A stretch of DNA of 48,802 bases from Actinomycetes bacterium (GTDB lineage Bacteria; Actinomycetota; Actinomycetes; Prado026). The DNA lies in NCBI GenBank assembly GCA_036510875.1, contig DATCDE010000110.1, forward strand, positions 1-48,802, read 5' to 3'. The first letter of the stretch is position 1. Each line of letters begins with the position of its first letter. The notes beneath the pieces are model-generated. The model was not told the DNA's origin. It searched no databases and saw only the letters and a program-made list of their open reading frames with translations. This document shows, piece by piece, positions 15,444 through 22,806 of this stretch. The position numbers and the translations under genes were made by a program.

Positions 15444-15455
15444 CGAACCAGCCTA
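15444..15455 (-). promoter_or_regulatory. Probable leaderless promoter of pafA
   Basis: TAGGCT (minus strand, 15450-15455) lies six bases before the pafA ATG, inside the 22-bp gap behind prcA. There is no ribosome binding site. This would let pafA be expressed apart from pup-prcB-prcA. Confidence 0.55.
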
Positions 15456-15465
15456 GGCCTGGCGC

Positions 15466-16164
15466 TCAGCCGCCGCTGAGCAGCGCGCCGAGCTGGTCGC
15501 CCGCGATGCGGCGGAACTTGCGGGCCAGCGGCCGGTTCCGGTCCAGCACGGCCACCTCCAGATGGTCGGGGCCGAGCTCCCGCGGCTCGCCGCCGCCGTG
15601 TTCCGCCAGGGTGCGCACCGCGAGCTGCAGGGCCGGGGCGAGCGGCTGGCCCTCCTCGTAGCTCTCGGCGAGCGCATCGGTGATCTGGGCGGCCTGCCCG
15701 CCCATGGCGACGAAGCCGTGCTCGTCGGCCACCGAGCCGTCGAAGGTCAGCCGGTACATCTGGTCCTCGGCCGCCGAGTCGCCCACCTCGGCCACCACGA
15801 TCTCCACCTCGTACGGCTTGTTCGTCTCGGTGAAGATCGTGCCGAGGGTCTGCGCGTACGCGTTGGCCAGGCTGCGCCCGCTCACGTCCCGCCGGTCGTA
15901 GGAGTAGCCGCGCATGTCGGCGTGCCGCACACCGGCCACCCGCAGGTTCTCGAACTCGTTGTACTTGCCCACCGCCGCAAACGCGATCCGGTCGTAGATC
16001 TCGCTCACCTTGTGCAAGGCCCGCGAGGGGTTCTCGGCCGCGAACGCGATGCCATCGGCGTACTGGACGACGACCACGCTGCGCCCGCGGGCGATGCCCT
16101 TGCGGGCGTAGTCCGCCTTGTCCTTGATGATCTGCTCGGGCGAGACGTAGAAGGGCATGGACAC
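15466..16164 (-). CDS. prcA: 20S proteasome alpha subunit PrcA
   Basis: The 232-residue alpha subunit forms the outer, gating rings of the bacterial 20S core. The N-terminal [20 protein letters not shown] is the conserved gate and H0 helix region. It is followed by the Ntn fold ([34 protein letters not shown]) without a catalytic threonine. The GTG at 16164 is used because AAGGA precedes it at about nine bases; an ATG two codons later is the alternative. The C-terminus ends LLSGG. The gene follows prcB across a G-rich repeat spacer and precedes pafA. Confidence 0.96.
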   Translation of the reverse strand: MSMPFYVSPEQIIKDKADYARKGIARGRSVVVVQYADGIAFAAENPSRALHKVSEIYDRIAFAAVGKYNEFENLRVAGVRHADMRGYSYDRRDVSGRSLANAYAQTLGTIFTETNKPYEVEIVVAEVGDSAAEDQMYRLTFDGSVADEHGFVAMGGQAAQITDALAESYEEGQPLAPALQLAVRTLAEHGGGEPRELGPDHLEVAVLDRNRPLARKFRRIAGDQLGALLSGG

Positions 16165-16180
16165 CGGGAGACGTCCTTAG

Positions 16181-16217
16181 CGGGTCGGGTCGGGTGGGTT
16201 CGGGTCGGGTGGCCGGG
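16181..16217. repeat. G-rich CGGGT repeat (G-quadruplex-type) between prcB and prcA
   Basis: The plus strand reads CGGGT CGGGT CGGGT GGGTT CGGGT CGGGT, giving six GGG runs (16182-16209) with loops of one to four bases, which satisfies the usual G-quadruplex pattern. The plus strand is the template for prcB and prcA; the mRNA is C-rich here. The repeat fills most of the 53-bp spacer. Confidence 0.7.
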
Positions 16218-17060
16218 CTAGGGCAGCGGGGCGTTGGGTCCGTCGGGGCGGGCCATCCGGGCCGCGACGACACGGTCGACGACCGCGCCGACCTCGTCGT
16301 CCGGCAGTCGCCGGAAGCCGGCCTCGGTGACGACCGTGACGACCGGGAAGATCCGTCGGGCGAGGTCCGGTCCGCCGGTGGCGGAGTCCTCGTCGGCGGC
16401 GTCGTACAGCGCCTCGACGCAGGCCGCGACCGCCTGGTCCTCGCGTAGCTCCGGGCCGTAGAGCTTCTTCAGCGCCCCGCGGGCGAACAGCGATCCGGAG
16501 CCGACCGAGTGGAACGAGTGCTCCTCGTACCGCCCGCCGGTCACGTCGTAGGAGAAGATCCGGCCGATTTGGCGCTCGAGGTCCCAGCCGGCGAACAGCG
16601 GGACGACGGCCAGCCCCTGCATGGCCATCCCGAGGTTGCCGCGCACCAGCGCGGACAGCCGGTTGGCCTTGCCGTCCAGCGACAGCGAGGTGCCCTCAAT
16701 CTTCTCGTAGTGCTCGAGCTCGACCTGGAACAGCCGCACGACCTCGATCGCCAGGCCGGCCGCGCCGGCGATCCCCACGCAGGAGAACTCGTCGGCCGGG
16801 AACACCTTCTCGATGTCCCGCTGGGCGATGACGTTGCCCATTGTCGCCCGTCGGTCCCCGGCCATGACGACGCCGCCCGGGTAGGTGGCGGACACGATCG
16901 TGGTGCCGTGCGGGACGTCCACCGGCCCACCCGGCAGCGGACGGCGGCTGGGCAGCAGCTCCGGTGCCTGCTCGGACAGGAACTCGGTGAACGAGGCGCT
17001 GCCGGGGGCGAAGTAGGGCGGGGGCAGCCGGCCGTCGATGCGAGAGTCCCCCACCGTCAC
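16218..17060 (-). CDS. prcB: 20S proteasome beta subunit PrcB
   Basis: The 280-residue precursor of the proteolytic beta subunit. A 52-residue propeptide ends at HG, and processing exposes Thr53 ([13 protein letters not shown]) as the N-terminal nucleophile. The supporting Ntn residues are present in [13 protein letters not shown] (Asp and Arg) and around [18 protein letters not shown]. The start GTG overlaps the pup stop by four bases (GTGA), so the two are coupled. Length of mature protein and propeptide match mycobacterial PrcB. It assembles as the two inner heptameric rings. Confidence 0.96.
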   Translation of the reverse strand: MTVGDSRIDGRLPPPYFAPGSASFTEFLSEQAPELLPSRRPLPGGPVDVPHGTTIVSATYPGGVVMAGDRRATMGNVIAQRDIEKVFPADEFSCVGIAGAAGLAIEVVRLFQVELEHYEKIEGTSLSLDGKANRLSALVRGNLGMAMQGLAVVPLFAGWDLERQIGRIFSYDVTGGRYEEHSFHSVGSGSLFARGALKKLYGPELREDQAVAACVEALYDAADEDSATGGPDLARRIFPVVTVVTEAGFRRLPDDEVGAVVDRVVAARMARPDGPNAPLP

Positions 17061-17272
17061 TGACCGCCCTTCTGCACGAAGCCGCGAACGAACTCCTCGG
17101 AGTTGGTCTCGAGCACCTCGTCGATCTCGTCCAGCAGCGAGTCCACGTCATCGTCCAGCGCGGCCTTACGTTCGGCCACCTCGGCGGCGGTCTGCTCGGC
17201 CTGGACCGTCTCCTCGGCCTCGTCGGCCCGGCGCTGAGCGCGGTCCTGCCCGCCCACGTCCTTGCTGCTCAT
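17057..17272 (-). CDS. pup: Prokaryotic ubiquitin-like protein Pup
   Basis: Pup is the intrinsically disordered tag attached to lysines of proteins destined for the proteasome. The 71-residue protein is rich in Gln, Glu, Asp and Ala, has the ARC-binding coiled-coil region ([18 protein letters not shown]) and ends FVQKGGQ. The terminal Gln must be deamidated to Glu by Dop before ligation, and dop is in this window. I use the ATG at 17272 with AAGGAGGG (17277-17284) close upstream. A longer open frame adds 22 residues of no Pup character. A TAGAGT box at 17295-17300 is a probable -10. Confidence 0.96.
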   Translation of the reverse strand: MSSKDVGGQDRAQRRADEAEETVQAEQTAAEVAERKAALDDDVDSLLDEIDEVLETNSEEFVRGFVQKGGQ

Positions 17273-17426
17273 GGCACCCTCCTTCGCTCGTTCGACTCTA
17301 GTCGTCGGCACGGCGGGTCTGCCCGATGAGCGGCTCAAGACGGGCGGCCGCGCGCGCCGATCTTCTTAGCCGGGGGTTATCCAGCGGCTCGCGGCCGCTT
17401 AGCACGCGAGAAGGGACCGTCGTTCC
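17273..17426. promoter_or_regulatory. Divergent control region between pup and the redox operon
   Basis: On the pup side lie the ribosome binding site AAGGAGGG (17277-17284) and a -10-like TAGAGT (17295-17300) inside the small inverted repeat CGACT-CT-AGTCG. On the redox side GAAGGGA lies about ten bases before the ATG at 17427. GCGGCCGC occurs twice (17344-17351 and 17391-17398). No clear -35 element or known operator could be assigned. Confidence 0.5.
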
Positions 17427-17990
17427 ATGAAGTCCACCCCTCGCCGTCGCGACCATGCGGTTCACGTCGTCGACGCCCTGACTGCGAGCTTCGTCGCCGG
17501 ATCCATCGTGGCCACCGGGGCGGTCGCCGCCGCCTTCGCCGGACCGACCTCTGCGGCGGCCCCCATAGCAGTCACCGCTGACCAGGCCGCCGCGGCCGCG
17601 CCAGCCGCCCAGGGTGGCGCGCCGGGCGCGCTCGCCCCCGCCGCTGTGCGCCCCACCGGCGCCACCACGGCCAAGGCCCCGGCTGCCGGGACGGCCGCGG
17701 CAGCCACCGCAGCGGCGCAGGCGGCCGCTCGGACGACCACCCAGACCACCAAGGTGACCGCGGGCTCGACGCCGGCGGCCAGGACGGCCAGCCAGCCGGC
17801 CGCGAAGGCGGGCACCCCGACAACCGCGCCGGCGCCTCCGACCAAATCCGCCGCAGCGCCGGGCACCCAGGCCCCGCAGCCGGTGACCCAGCCGGCCGCT
17901 CCGCCGCCGGCTCCCACCCCGAAGCCGGTGGCCACCACACCGCCGCCTGCCCCCGCCCCGAGCGCCTCGACGAAGCCATCGGGAGGGTGA
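17427..17990 (+). CDS. Exported or membrane-anchored Ala/Pro/Thr-rich protein
   Basis: The 187-residue protein starts with basic residues (MKSTPRRRDH) and a hydrophobic segment at about 18-45, which fits a signal peptide or membrane anchor. The rest is low-complexity Ala/Pro/Thr with no cysteine and no recognisable fold. First genes of similar ApbE-linked operons often encode such an anchor and linker followed by an FMN-binding domain. Here the frame stops at KPSGG just where that domain would begin. The only flavinylation-like sequence is TGATTA at residues 77-82, which may be chance in this composition. Its stop lies three bases before the apbE start, so it is the first gene of the operon. 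Function unknown. Confidence 0.65.
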   Translation: MKSTPRRRDHAVHVVDALTASFVAGSIVATGAVAAAFAGPTSAAAPIAVTADQAAAAAPAAQGGAPGALAPAAVRPTGATTAKAPAAGTAAAATAAAQAAARTTTQTTKVTAGSTPAARTASQPAAKAGTPTTAPAPPTKSAAAPGTQAPQPVTQPAAPPPAPTPKPVATTPPPAPAPSASTKPSGG

Positions 17991-17993
17991 ATA

Positions 17994-18926
17994 GTGGCCA
18001 CGGTGGTTGAGCTCACCACTGACTGGCCGTTGTGGAGCGGGACCGCACGGGTCGTCGTCCGTGCGGAGTCCGACGATTCCGACGTGCTGGCCGCGGCCCG
18101 CGCGATCACCGAGGCCGAGGTCGCCGCGATCGACGGGGCGGCCAGTCGGTTTCGTACCGACTCCGAGGTCGCCGCGCTGGCCGCGGCCGGAGGCCGGGCC
18201 GTCCCCGTCTCCCCCGTGCTCCTGCAGGCGCTGCAGGTGGCGCTGCGGGCCTCGGCGCTGACCGACGGCGCGGTCGACTCCACCCTGGGCGGGGCGCTCG
18301 TGGCGGTCGGCTTCGACCGGGACTTCGCCGCCGTACCGGCCGACCGTGCCGCCGCGATCGCGCCGGTGCGGCGCACCGTCTCCTGGCGCGACGTGGAGGT
18401 CGATGCCGCAGCTGGGACGGTGCGGGTGCCCCCGGGCGTGCTGCTCGACCTGGGTGCGACCGCGAAGGCGCTGGCCGCCGACCGGGCCGCCGACGCGGTG
18501 CAGCGCCGGTTCGGGGTCCCGGTGCTCGTGGAGCTGCTCGGCGACCTCGCCGTCCGGGGCACCGTCCCCGGTCAGCCGTGGGTGGTCGAGGTGAGCGAGG
18601 GGGGCGACTCGGCGGCTCAGCTGGTGCAGATCGAGGATGGCGGCCTGGCCACGTCGTCCACCCGGGTCCGGCACTGGCGGATGGCCGGCCAACCGGTCCA
18701 CCACCTGCTCGACCCGGTCACCGGCCTGCCGGTCCGGGAGTCCTGGCGGACCGTGTCCGTGAGCGCCGCCACCTGCGTGGACGCCAACATCGCCTCGACC
18801 GCCACCATCGTCAAGGGCGCGGCCGGGCTGGCCTGGCTGCGGTCCACCGGGCTGCCGGCCCGGCTGGTCGCCGTCGACGGCTCGGTGCTGGAGATCGGCG
18901 GCTGGCCAGCCGAAGGAACAGGATGA
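17994..18926 (+). CDS. apbE: ApbE-like FAD:protein FMN transferase
   Basis: ApbE enzymes move FMN from FAD onto a Ser/Thr of a partner protein, with Mg2+. The 310-residue protein has the family blocks in order: an N-terminal strand-helix region, LLDLGATAKALAADRAADAV (equivalent to the ApbE DLGgiaKGya motif), VELLGDLAVRG, HHLLDPVTGLPV, and DANIASTATIVKG with the metal-binding Asp. There is no signal peptide or lipobox, so the enzyme appears cytoplasmic, which is unusual for ApbE proteins with exported targets. Start is GTG, three bases after the upstream stop; the next gene overlaps by four. The family assignment is firm, the flavin acceptor is not identified. Confidence 0.85.
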   Translation: MATVVELTTDWPLWSGTARVVVRAESDDSDVLAAARAITEAEVAAIDGAASRFRTDSEVAALAAAGGRAVPVSPVLLQALQVALRASALTDGAVDSTLGGALVAVGFDRDFAAVPADRAAAIAPVRRTVSWRDVEVDAAAGTVRVPPGVLLDLGATAKALAADRAADAVQRRFGVPVLVELLGDLAVRGTVPGQPWVVEVSEGGDSAAQLVQIEDGGLATSSTRVRHWRMAGQPVHHLLDPVTGLPVRESWRTVSVSAATCVDANIASTATIVKGAAGLAWLRSTGLPARLVAVDGSVLEIGGWPAEGTG

Positions 18927-19627
18927 GATCCGGCCTGGTCGGCGTCCAGACCGACCCGCAGCTGGCCTGGTTCGTGCTGCGCGCGAGCGGGCTGGTGCTG
19001 CTCGTCGTCTACACGATCTCGACCGCGCTGGGCATCGCCAGCCGGGCCGGGCAGGCCGGCCGCTGGGTGCCCCGGTTCGTCTCCAACGACCTGCACCGGC
19101 GGATCAGCCTGTTCTCGATGGCGCTGCTGTTCGCGCATGTCGCCACTGCGGTGCTCGACAACTACGTGGTGATCACCTGGACCGATGCGGTGGTCCCCTT
19201 CGTGGGCACCTACCGGCCGCGGTGGCTCGGGCTGGGCACCCTGGCGCTCGACATCCTGCTGGCGGTCGTCATCACCAGCCTGCTGCGGCACCGGATCGGC
19301 CACCGGACCTGGCTGGTCATCCACTACGGCGTCTACGCCGCGTGGCCGCTCATGGTCCTGCACGCGCTGGGCACCGGCACCGACGCCCGCCGGCCGAGTG
19401 TGCTCATCGTGACGCTCGGCTGCGTGGTCGCGGTCCTGCTGGCCGTCGTGGCGCGGCTGCTGGACGCCCCCGGCCGGCTCGGGGCGGCCCGGCTGGCCGC
19501 CATGGTCTCACTGCCCCTGCTGCTCATCGGGCTGGTGCTGTGGACCCGCCAGGGGCCACTCGCGGCGGGCTGGTCGCACCGGGCCGGCACCCCTCTCCCG
19601 TCGTCCAGCACGGGATCGGCTAAGTGA
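18923..19627 (+). CDS. Ferric-reductase-like transmembrane heme protein
   Basis: The 234-residue protein has about six hydrophobic segments and no soluble domain. It resembles the ferric-reductase-like transmembrane family, in which histidine pairs on two helices hold b-type hemes. Candidate ligands are His in NDLHRRIS and LFAHVATAV, and His in LVIHYGVY and VLHALGTG, with the expected spacing of about 13 residues in each pair. It would carry electrons across the membrane between the cytoplasmic flavoprotein/ferredoxin and an outside acceptor. AAGGAACAGG precedes the ATG, which overlaps the apbE stop (ATGA). Its own stop overlaps the next start (GTGA). The electron direction is inference. Confidence 0.8.
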   Translation: MRSGLVGVQTDPQLAWFVLRASGLVLLVVYTISTALGIASRAGQAGRWVPRFVSNDLHRRISLFSMALLFAHVATAVLDNYVVITWTDAVVPFVGTYRPRWLGLGTLALDILLAVVITSLLRHRIGHRTWLVIHYGVYAAWPLMVLHALGTGTDARRPSVLIVTLGCVVAVLLAVVARLLDAPGRLGAARLAAMVSLPLLLIGLVLWTRQGPLAAGWSHRAGTPLPSSSTGSAK

Positions 19628-21003
19628 CGGTGACGGCCACCTCCGCCGGGCCGGCGACGGGGACGTTCACCGCCCGGCTGCTGGCCGGCCTGCCGGCCGA
19701 CGGTCGGGTCCTGGACATCGGCGGCCACCTGCGGGTGCACGGGCTGTTGCCCGAGCCCCGGGCGCACCGCCGCGGCGAGCCGTCCGTCATCGCCGAGCTG
19801 GAGGCGGCCGGGCTCACCGGGCGCGGTGGTGGCGGGTACCCCCTGGCTGCCAAGATTCGCGCCGTCCGCTCGGCATCCGGCCTGACCCGCCGTCCGGTGC
19901 TCGTGGTCAACGGTGCGGAGAGCGAGCCGGCGTCCCGCAAGGACTCGGTGCTGCTGGCCAAGGCGCCGCACCTGGTACTGGACGGCGCCCAGGTGGTGGC
20001 CGACGCCGTGCGGGCCCGCGAGATCATCGTGTGGCTGCACCGCGGGCACGGCGGCGGGCCCAGCGGGTCGCGGACCGCCGTCGAACGGGCCGTCGCGGAG
20101 CGGGACGACCGCGGGATGGTGCGGCAGCCCGTTCGAGTCGTCGTGGGCCCGGCACGCTACGTGGCCGGCGAGGCCTCGGCTCTGGCCCGACACCTTTCCG
20201 GTGGCGAGGCGCGGCCGCAGACGACGCCCCCGCGGGTGTCTGAGCGCGGCGTGAGCGGGCGCCCCACCCTGGTCTCCAACGCCGAGACGCTGGCCCATGC
20301 CGCGCTCATCGCCCGGCACGGCGCCGACTGGTTCCACCAGGTGGGCACCCCGGAGGAGCCGGGCACCCTGCTGATCACCGTGTTTGGGGCGGTCCGCTCT
20401 CCCGGCGTCCTCGAGGCCGCAGCCGGGACCACCCTCGGGGCCCTGGTGCACGCCGTCGGCGCGCTCACCGCGCCGCCCGCGGCCGTGCTGGTCGGCGGCT
20501 ACGCCGGCGGCTGGCTGCGGCCGACCGAGGCCTGGCCGGTGCCCTACTCGCGGGCCGGGCTGCGCTCGGTGGGGCTGGCCCCCGGGGTGGGGCTGGTGGG
20601 CGTGCTGCCCGCGGACCGCTGCGTCGTCGTCGAGACGGCCCGGCTGGTCGGCTGGCTGGCCGGGGAGAGTGCGGGGCAGTGCGGGCCGTGCCTGAACGGG
20701 CTCCCGGCGCTGTCGGCCGGGCTGCGCCAGCTGGCCGGCGAGGTCGGCCGGGCGGTCCGGGCGACCGAGCTGCCGGCCCGGCTGGCCCGGTGGGCCGGCA
20801 TGGTCGACGGCCGTGGCGCCTGCCACCACCCGGACGGGGTGGCCGCGCTGGTGCGCTCGCTGCTCACCCACTTCGCCGACGACGTGGCCGCGCACGCCGA
20901 CGGCCGGCCCTGCGAGGCGGCGCGCACGGTGCCCTACCTGGGCTACCTGCCGCTGCCTGCTCCGGACTCGGTCGCGCGGCTGGACGGCGCGCTGTGGCGC
21001 TGA
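19624..21003 (+). CDS. NuoF-like NAD(P)H oxidoreductase with SLBB and Fe-S binding region
   Basis: The 459-residue protein resembles subunit NuoF of complex I. The NADH/FMN site shows GRGGGGYPLAAK (66-77) and NGAESEPASRKD (96-107). An SLBB-like domain follows (VFGAVRSPGVLEAAAG). The C-terminal Fe-S region keeps C353 and C356 (QCGPC) and C400 (GACHH), but the position of the first NuoF cluster cysteine is Ala350 (ESAGQC). I recall the AGQCGPC form from other actinobacterial members, so it may be a subfamily trait. No NuoE or NuoG gene is nearby. It probably oxidises NAD(P)H, or reduces NAD(P)+, exchanging electrons with the ferredoxin or membrane heme protein. Confidence 0.82.
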   Translation: MTVTATSAGPATGTFTARLLAGLPADGRVLDIGGHLRVHGLLPEPRAHRRGEPSVIAELEAAGLTGRGGGGYPLAAKIRAVRSASGLTRRPVLVVNGAESEPASRKDSVLLAKAPHLVLDGAQVVADAVRAREIIVWLHRGHGGGPSGSRTAVERAVAERDDRGMVRQPVRVVVGPARYVAGEASALARHLSGGEARPQTTPPRVSERGVSGRPTLVSNAETLAHAALIARHGADWFHQVGTPEEPGTLLITVFGAVRSPGVLEAAAGTTLGALVHAVGALTAPPAAVLVGGYAGGWLRPTEAWPVPYSRAGLRSVGLAPGVGLVGVLPADRCVVVETARLVGWLAGESAGQCGPCLNGLPALSAGLRQLAGEVGRAVRATELPARLARWAGMVDGRGACHHPDGVAALVRSLLTHFADDVAAHADGRPCEAARTVPYLGYLPLPAPDSVARLDGALWR

Positions 21004-21236
21004 ACGCCGACGCGAAGGGCCAGTGGTCCGGGCCGGCCGGGCCCCAGCTGGTCGTCGACTGGATCAAGTGCGAGGCGCACGGGCTGTGCGCCGAGCTGCT
21101 GCCGGAGGTGGTCAGCCTGGACGACTGGGGCTACCCGATCATCAGGGGCCCGGTCCCGCCGCACCTGGAGTTCCTGGCCAACCGGGCCAAGGCGGCCTGC
21201 CCGGTACTGGCTCTGCGCCTCACCCGGACCCGGTGA
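20994..21236 (+). CDS. Ferredoxin, probable 3Fe-4S type
   Basis: The 80-residue acidic protein has C26 and C32 in CEAHGLC and a third cysteine in AACPVLAL. This CxxHGxC...CP pattern is that of single-cluster ferredoxins of actinobacteria with a 3Fe-4S centre, often paired with cytochromes P450 or flavoproteins. The best start is GTG at 20994, overlapping the NuoF-like stop by ten bases; the ribosome binding site is weak, which fits coupled translation. It is the last gene of the operon and overlaps the 3' end of dop by 17 bases on the opposite strand. Confidence 0.88.
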   Translation: MALNADAKGQWSGPAGPQLVVDWIKCEAHGLCAELLPEVVSLDDWGYPIIRGPVPPHLEFLANRAKAACPVLALRLTRTR

Positions 21237-22737
21237 GCGTGCGCAGCAGGTCAGCGGCCGTCGGGCTGGCGTCGAGCAGCGCCCCCACGTGGGCACGAGT
21301 GCCGCGCAGCGGCTCCAGCGTGGGTACCCGCTGCAGCGAGTTGACGCCGGGCAGGTCGAAGATGACCGAGTCCCAGGACGCCGCCGCGACATCGCCCGCA
21401 TAGCGGCGCAGGCACTCCCCGCGGAAGTAGGCCCGGGTGTCCTCAGGGGCCCGGTCCACGGCTGCCACCACCAATTCCTCGGGGTGCAGCCGCTGCATGC
21501 GCCCGCGGGCGAGCAGCCGGTGGTACAGCCCCTTGTCCGGACGCACGTCGCTGTACTGCAGGTCCACGGCCTGCAGCCGGGCGCTGTCCCACCCCAGCCC
21601 GTCCCGGTCGCGGTAGGCCTCGAGCAGCTGCAGCTTGGCCACCCAGTCCAGCTCGGTGGCCAGTGTGGACGGGTCGGTGGCCAGCCGGGTGAGCACCGAC
21701 TCCCACCGCTCCAGGACGTCGACGGTGTCGTCGTCGGCGTCGGCGCCGTACCGGTCCTCGACGTACTTGCGGGCCTGGTCCAGGTACTCCAGCTGCAGCT
21801 GGAGACCGGTGAGCTTGCGGCCGTCGCGCAGGGTCACCAGGTGGCGCAGGGTCGGGTCGTGGGAGACGGCGTGCAGCTCCGCCACCGGACGGGCCGGGGT
21901 GAGGTCCGCGCCGTCCAGCCAGCGGTCCTCGATCATGGACAGCACCAGCGCGGTGGTGCCCAACTTGAGGTAGGTGGACAGCTCGGACAGGTTCGCGTCG
22001 CCGATGATCACGTGCAGTCGGCGGTACTTGTCGGCGTCGGCGTGCGGCTCGTCGCGGGTGTTGATGATCGGCCGCTTGAGCGTGGTCTCCAGGCCGACCT
22101 CCACCTCGAAGTAGTCGGCCCGCTGGCTGAGCTGGAACCCGTGCTCGGCGCCGTCCTGGCCGATCCCGACCCGGCCGGAGCCGCAGACCACCTGGCGGGA
22201 CACGAAGAACGGGGTCAGGTGCCGGACGATCTCCGGGAACGGGGTCTGCCGGGACATCAGGTAGTTCTCGTGCGTGCCGTAGGAGGCGCCCTTGTTGTCG
22301 GTGTTGTTCTTGTACAGGACCAGCGGCTGGCCGCCGGGCAACTGGGCCGCCAAGGTGGCCGCCTTGGCCATGATGACCTCGCCGGCCTTGTCCCAGCGGA
22401 CGGCGTCGCGCGGGTTGGTCACCTCGGGCGAGGAGTACTCGGGGTGGGCGTGGTCGACGTACAGCCGAGCGCCGTTGGTGAGGATGACGTTGGCCAGGCC
22501 GAGGTCCTCGTCGGTCAGCTGGCTGGCGTCGGCGGCCTCGCGGGCCAGGTCGAACCCGCGCGCGTCGCGCAGCGGGTTCTCCTCCTCGAAGTCCCACCGG
22601 GCCCGGCGGGTCCGGCCGGCGTCCAGCGCGTAGGCGTTGACGACCTGCGACGAGGTGAGCATCGGGTTGGCCCCGCTCTGCCCCGGCGCCGAGATGCCGT
22701 ACTCGGTCTCGATCCCCATGACCCGCCGCGACGTCAT
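21220..22737 (-). CDS. dop: Deamidase/depupylase Dop
   Basis: Dop converts the C-terminal Gln of Pup to Glu and also removes Pup from substrates. The 505-residue protein shares the PafA fold ([49 protein letters not shown]). It carries the additional Dop loop of about 40 residues after the first strand (around residues 35-75), absent from PafA. The Pup in this window ends in Gln, so this activity is required. The start ATG has TACCCT six bases upstream and no ribosome binding site. In mycobacteria dop and pup are neighbours; here five plus-strand redox genes separate them. Confidence 0.96.
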   Translation of the reverse strand: MTSRRVMGIETEYGISAPGQSGANPMLTSSQVVNAYALDAGRTRRARWDFEEENPLRDARGFDLAREAADASQLTDEDLGLANVILTNGARLYVDHAHPEYSSPEVTNPRDAVRWDKAGEVIMAKAATLAAQLPGGQPLVLYKNNTDNKGASYGTHENYLMSRQTPFPEIVRHLTPFFVSRQVVCGSGRVGIGQDGAEHGFQLSQRADYFEVEVGLETTLKRPIINTRDEPHADADKYRRLHVIIGDANLSELSTYLKLGTTALVLSMIEDRWLDGADLTPARPVAELHAVSHDPTLRHLVTLRDGRKLTGLQLQLEYLDQARKYVEDRYGADADDDTVDVLERWESVLTRLATDPSTLATELDWVAKLQLLEAYRDRDGLGWDSARLQAVDLQYSDVRPDKGLYHRLLARGRMQRLHPEELVVAAVDRAPEDTRAYFRGECLRRYAGDVAAASWDSVIFDLPGVNSLQRVPTLEPLRGTRAHVGALLDASPTAADLLRTLTGSG

Positions 22738-22749
22738 TCCCCGAGGGTA
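22738..22749 (-). promoter_or_regulatory. Probable leaderless promoter of dop
   Basis: TACCCT (minus strand, 22744-22749) lies six bases before the dop ATG, with no ribosome binding site. It gives dop its own start of transcription apart from arc. Confidence 0.55.
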
Positions 22750-22806
22750 GGCCGAGGTTGACCCTGTTTGGTGCCGTCCGCACGCCTCACACGGTCAACT
22801 TGCGCC

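Noticed and set aside
17344-17398. Two GCGGCCGC sequences as an operator pair
   Set aside because: The 8-mer is frequent in DNA of this GC content, and the copies show no positional relation to either promoter.
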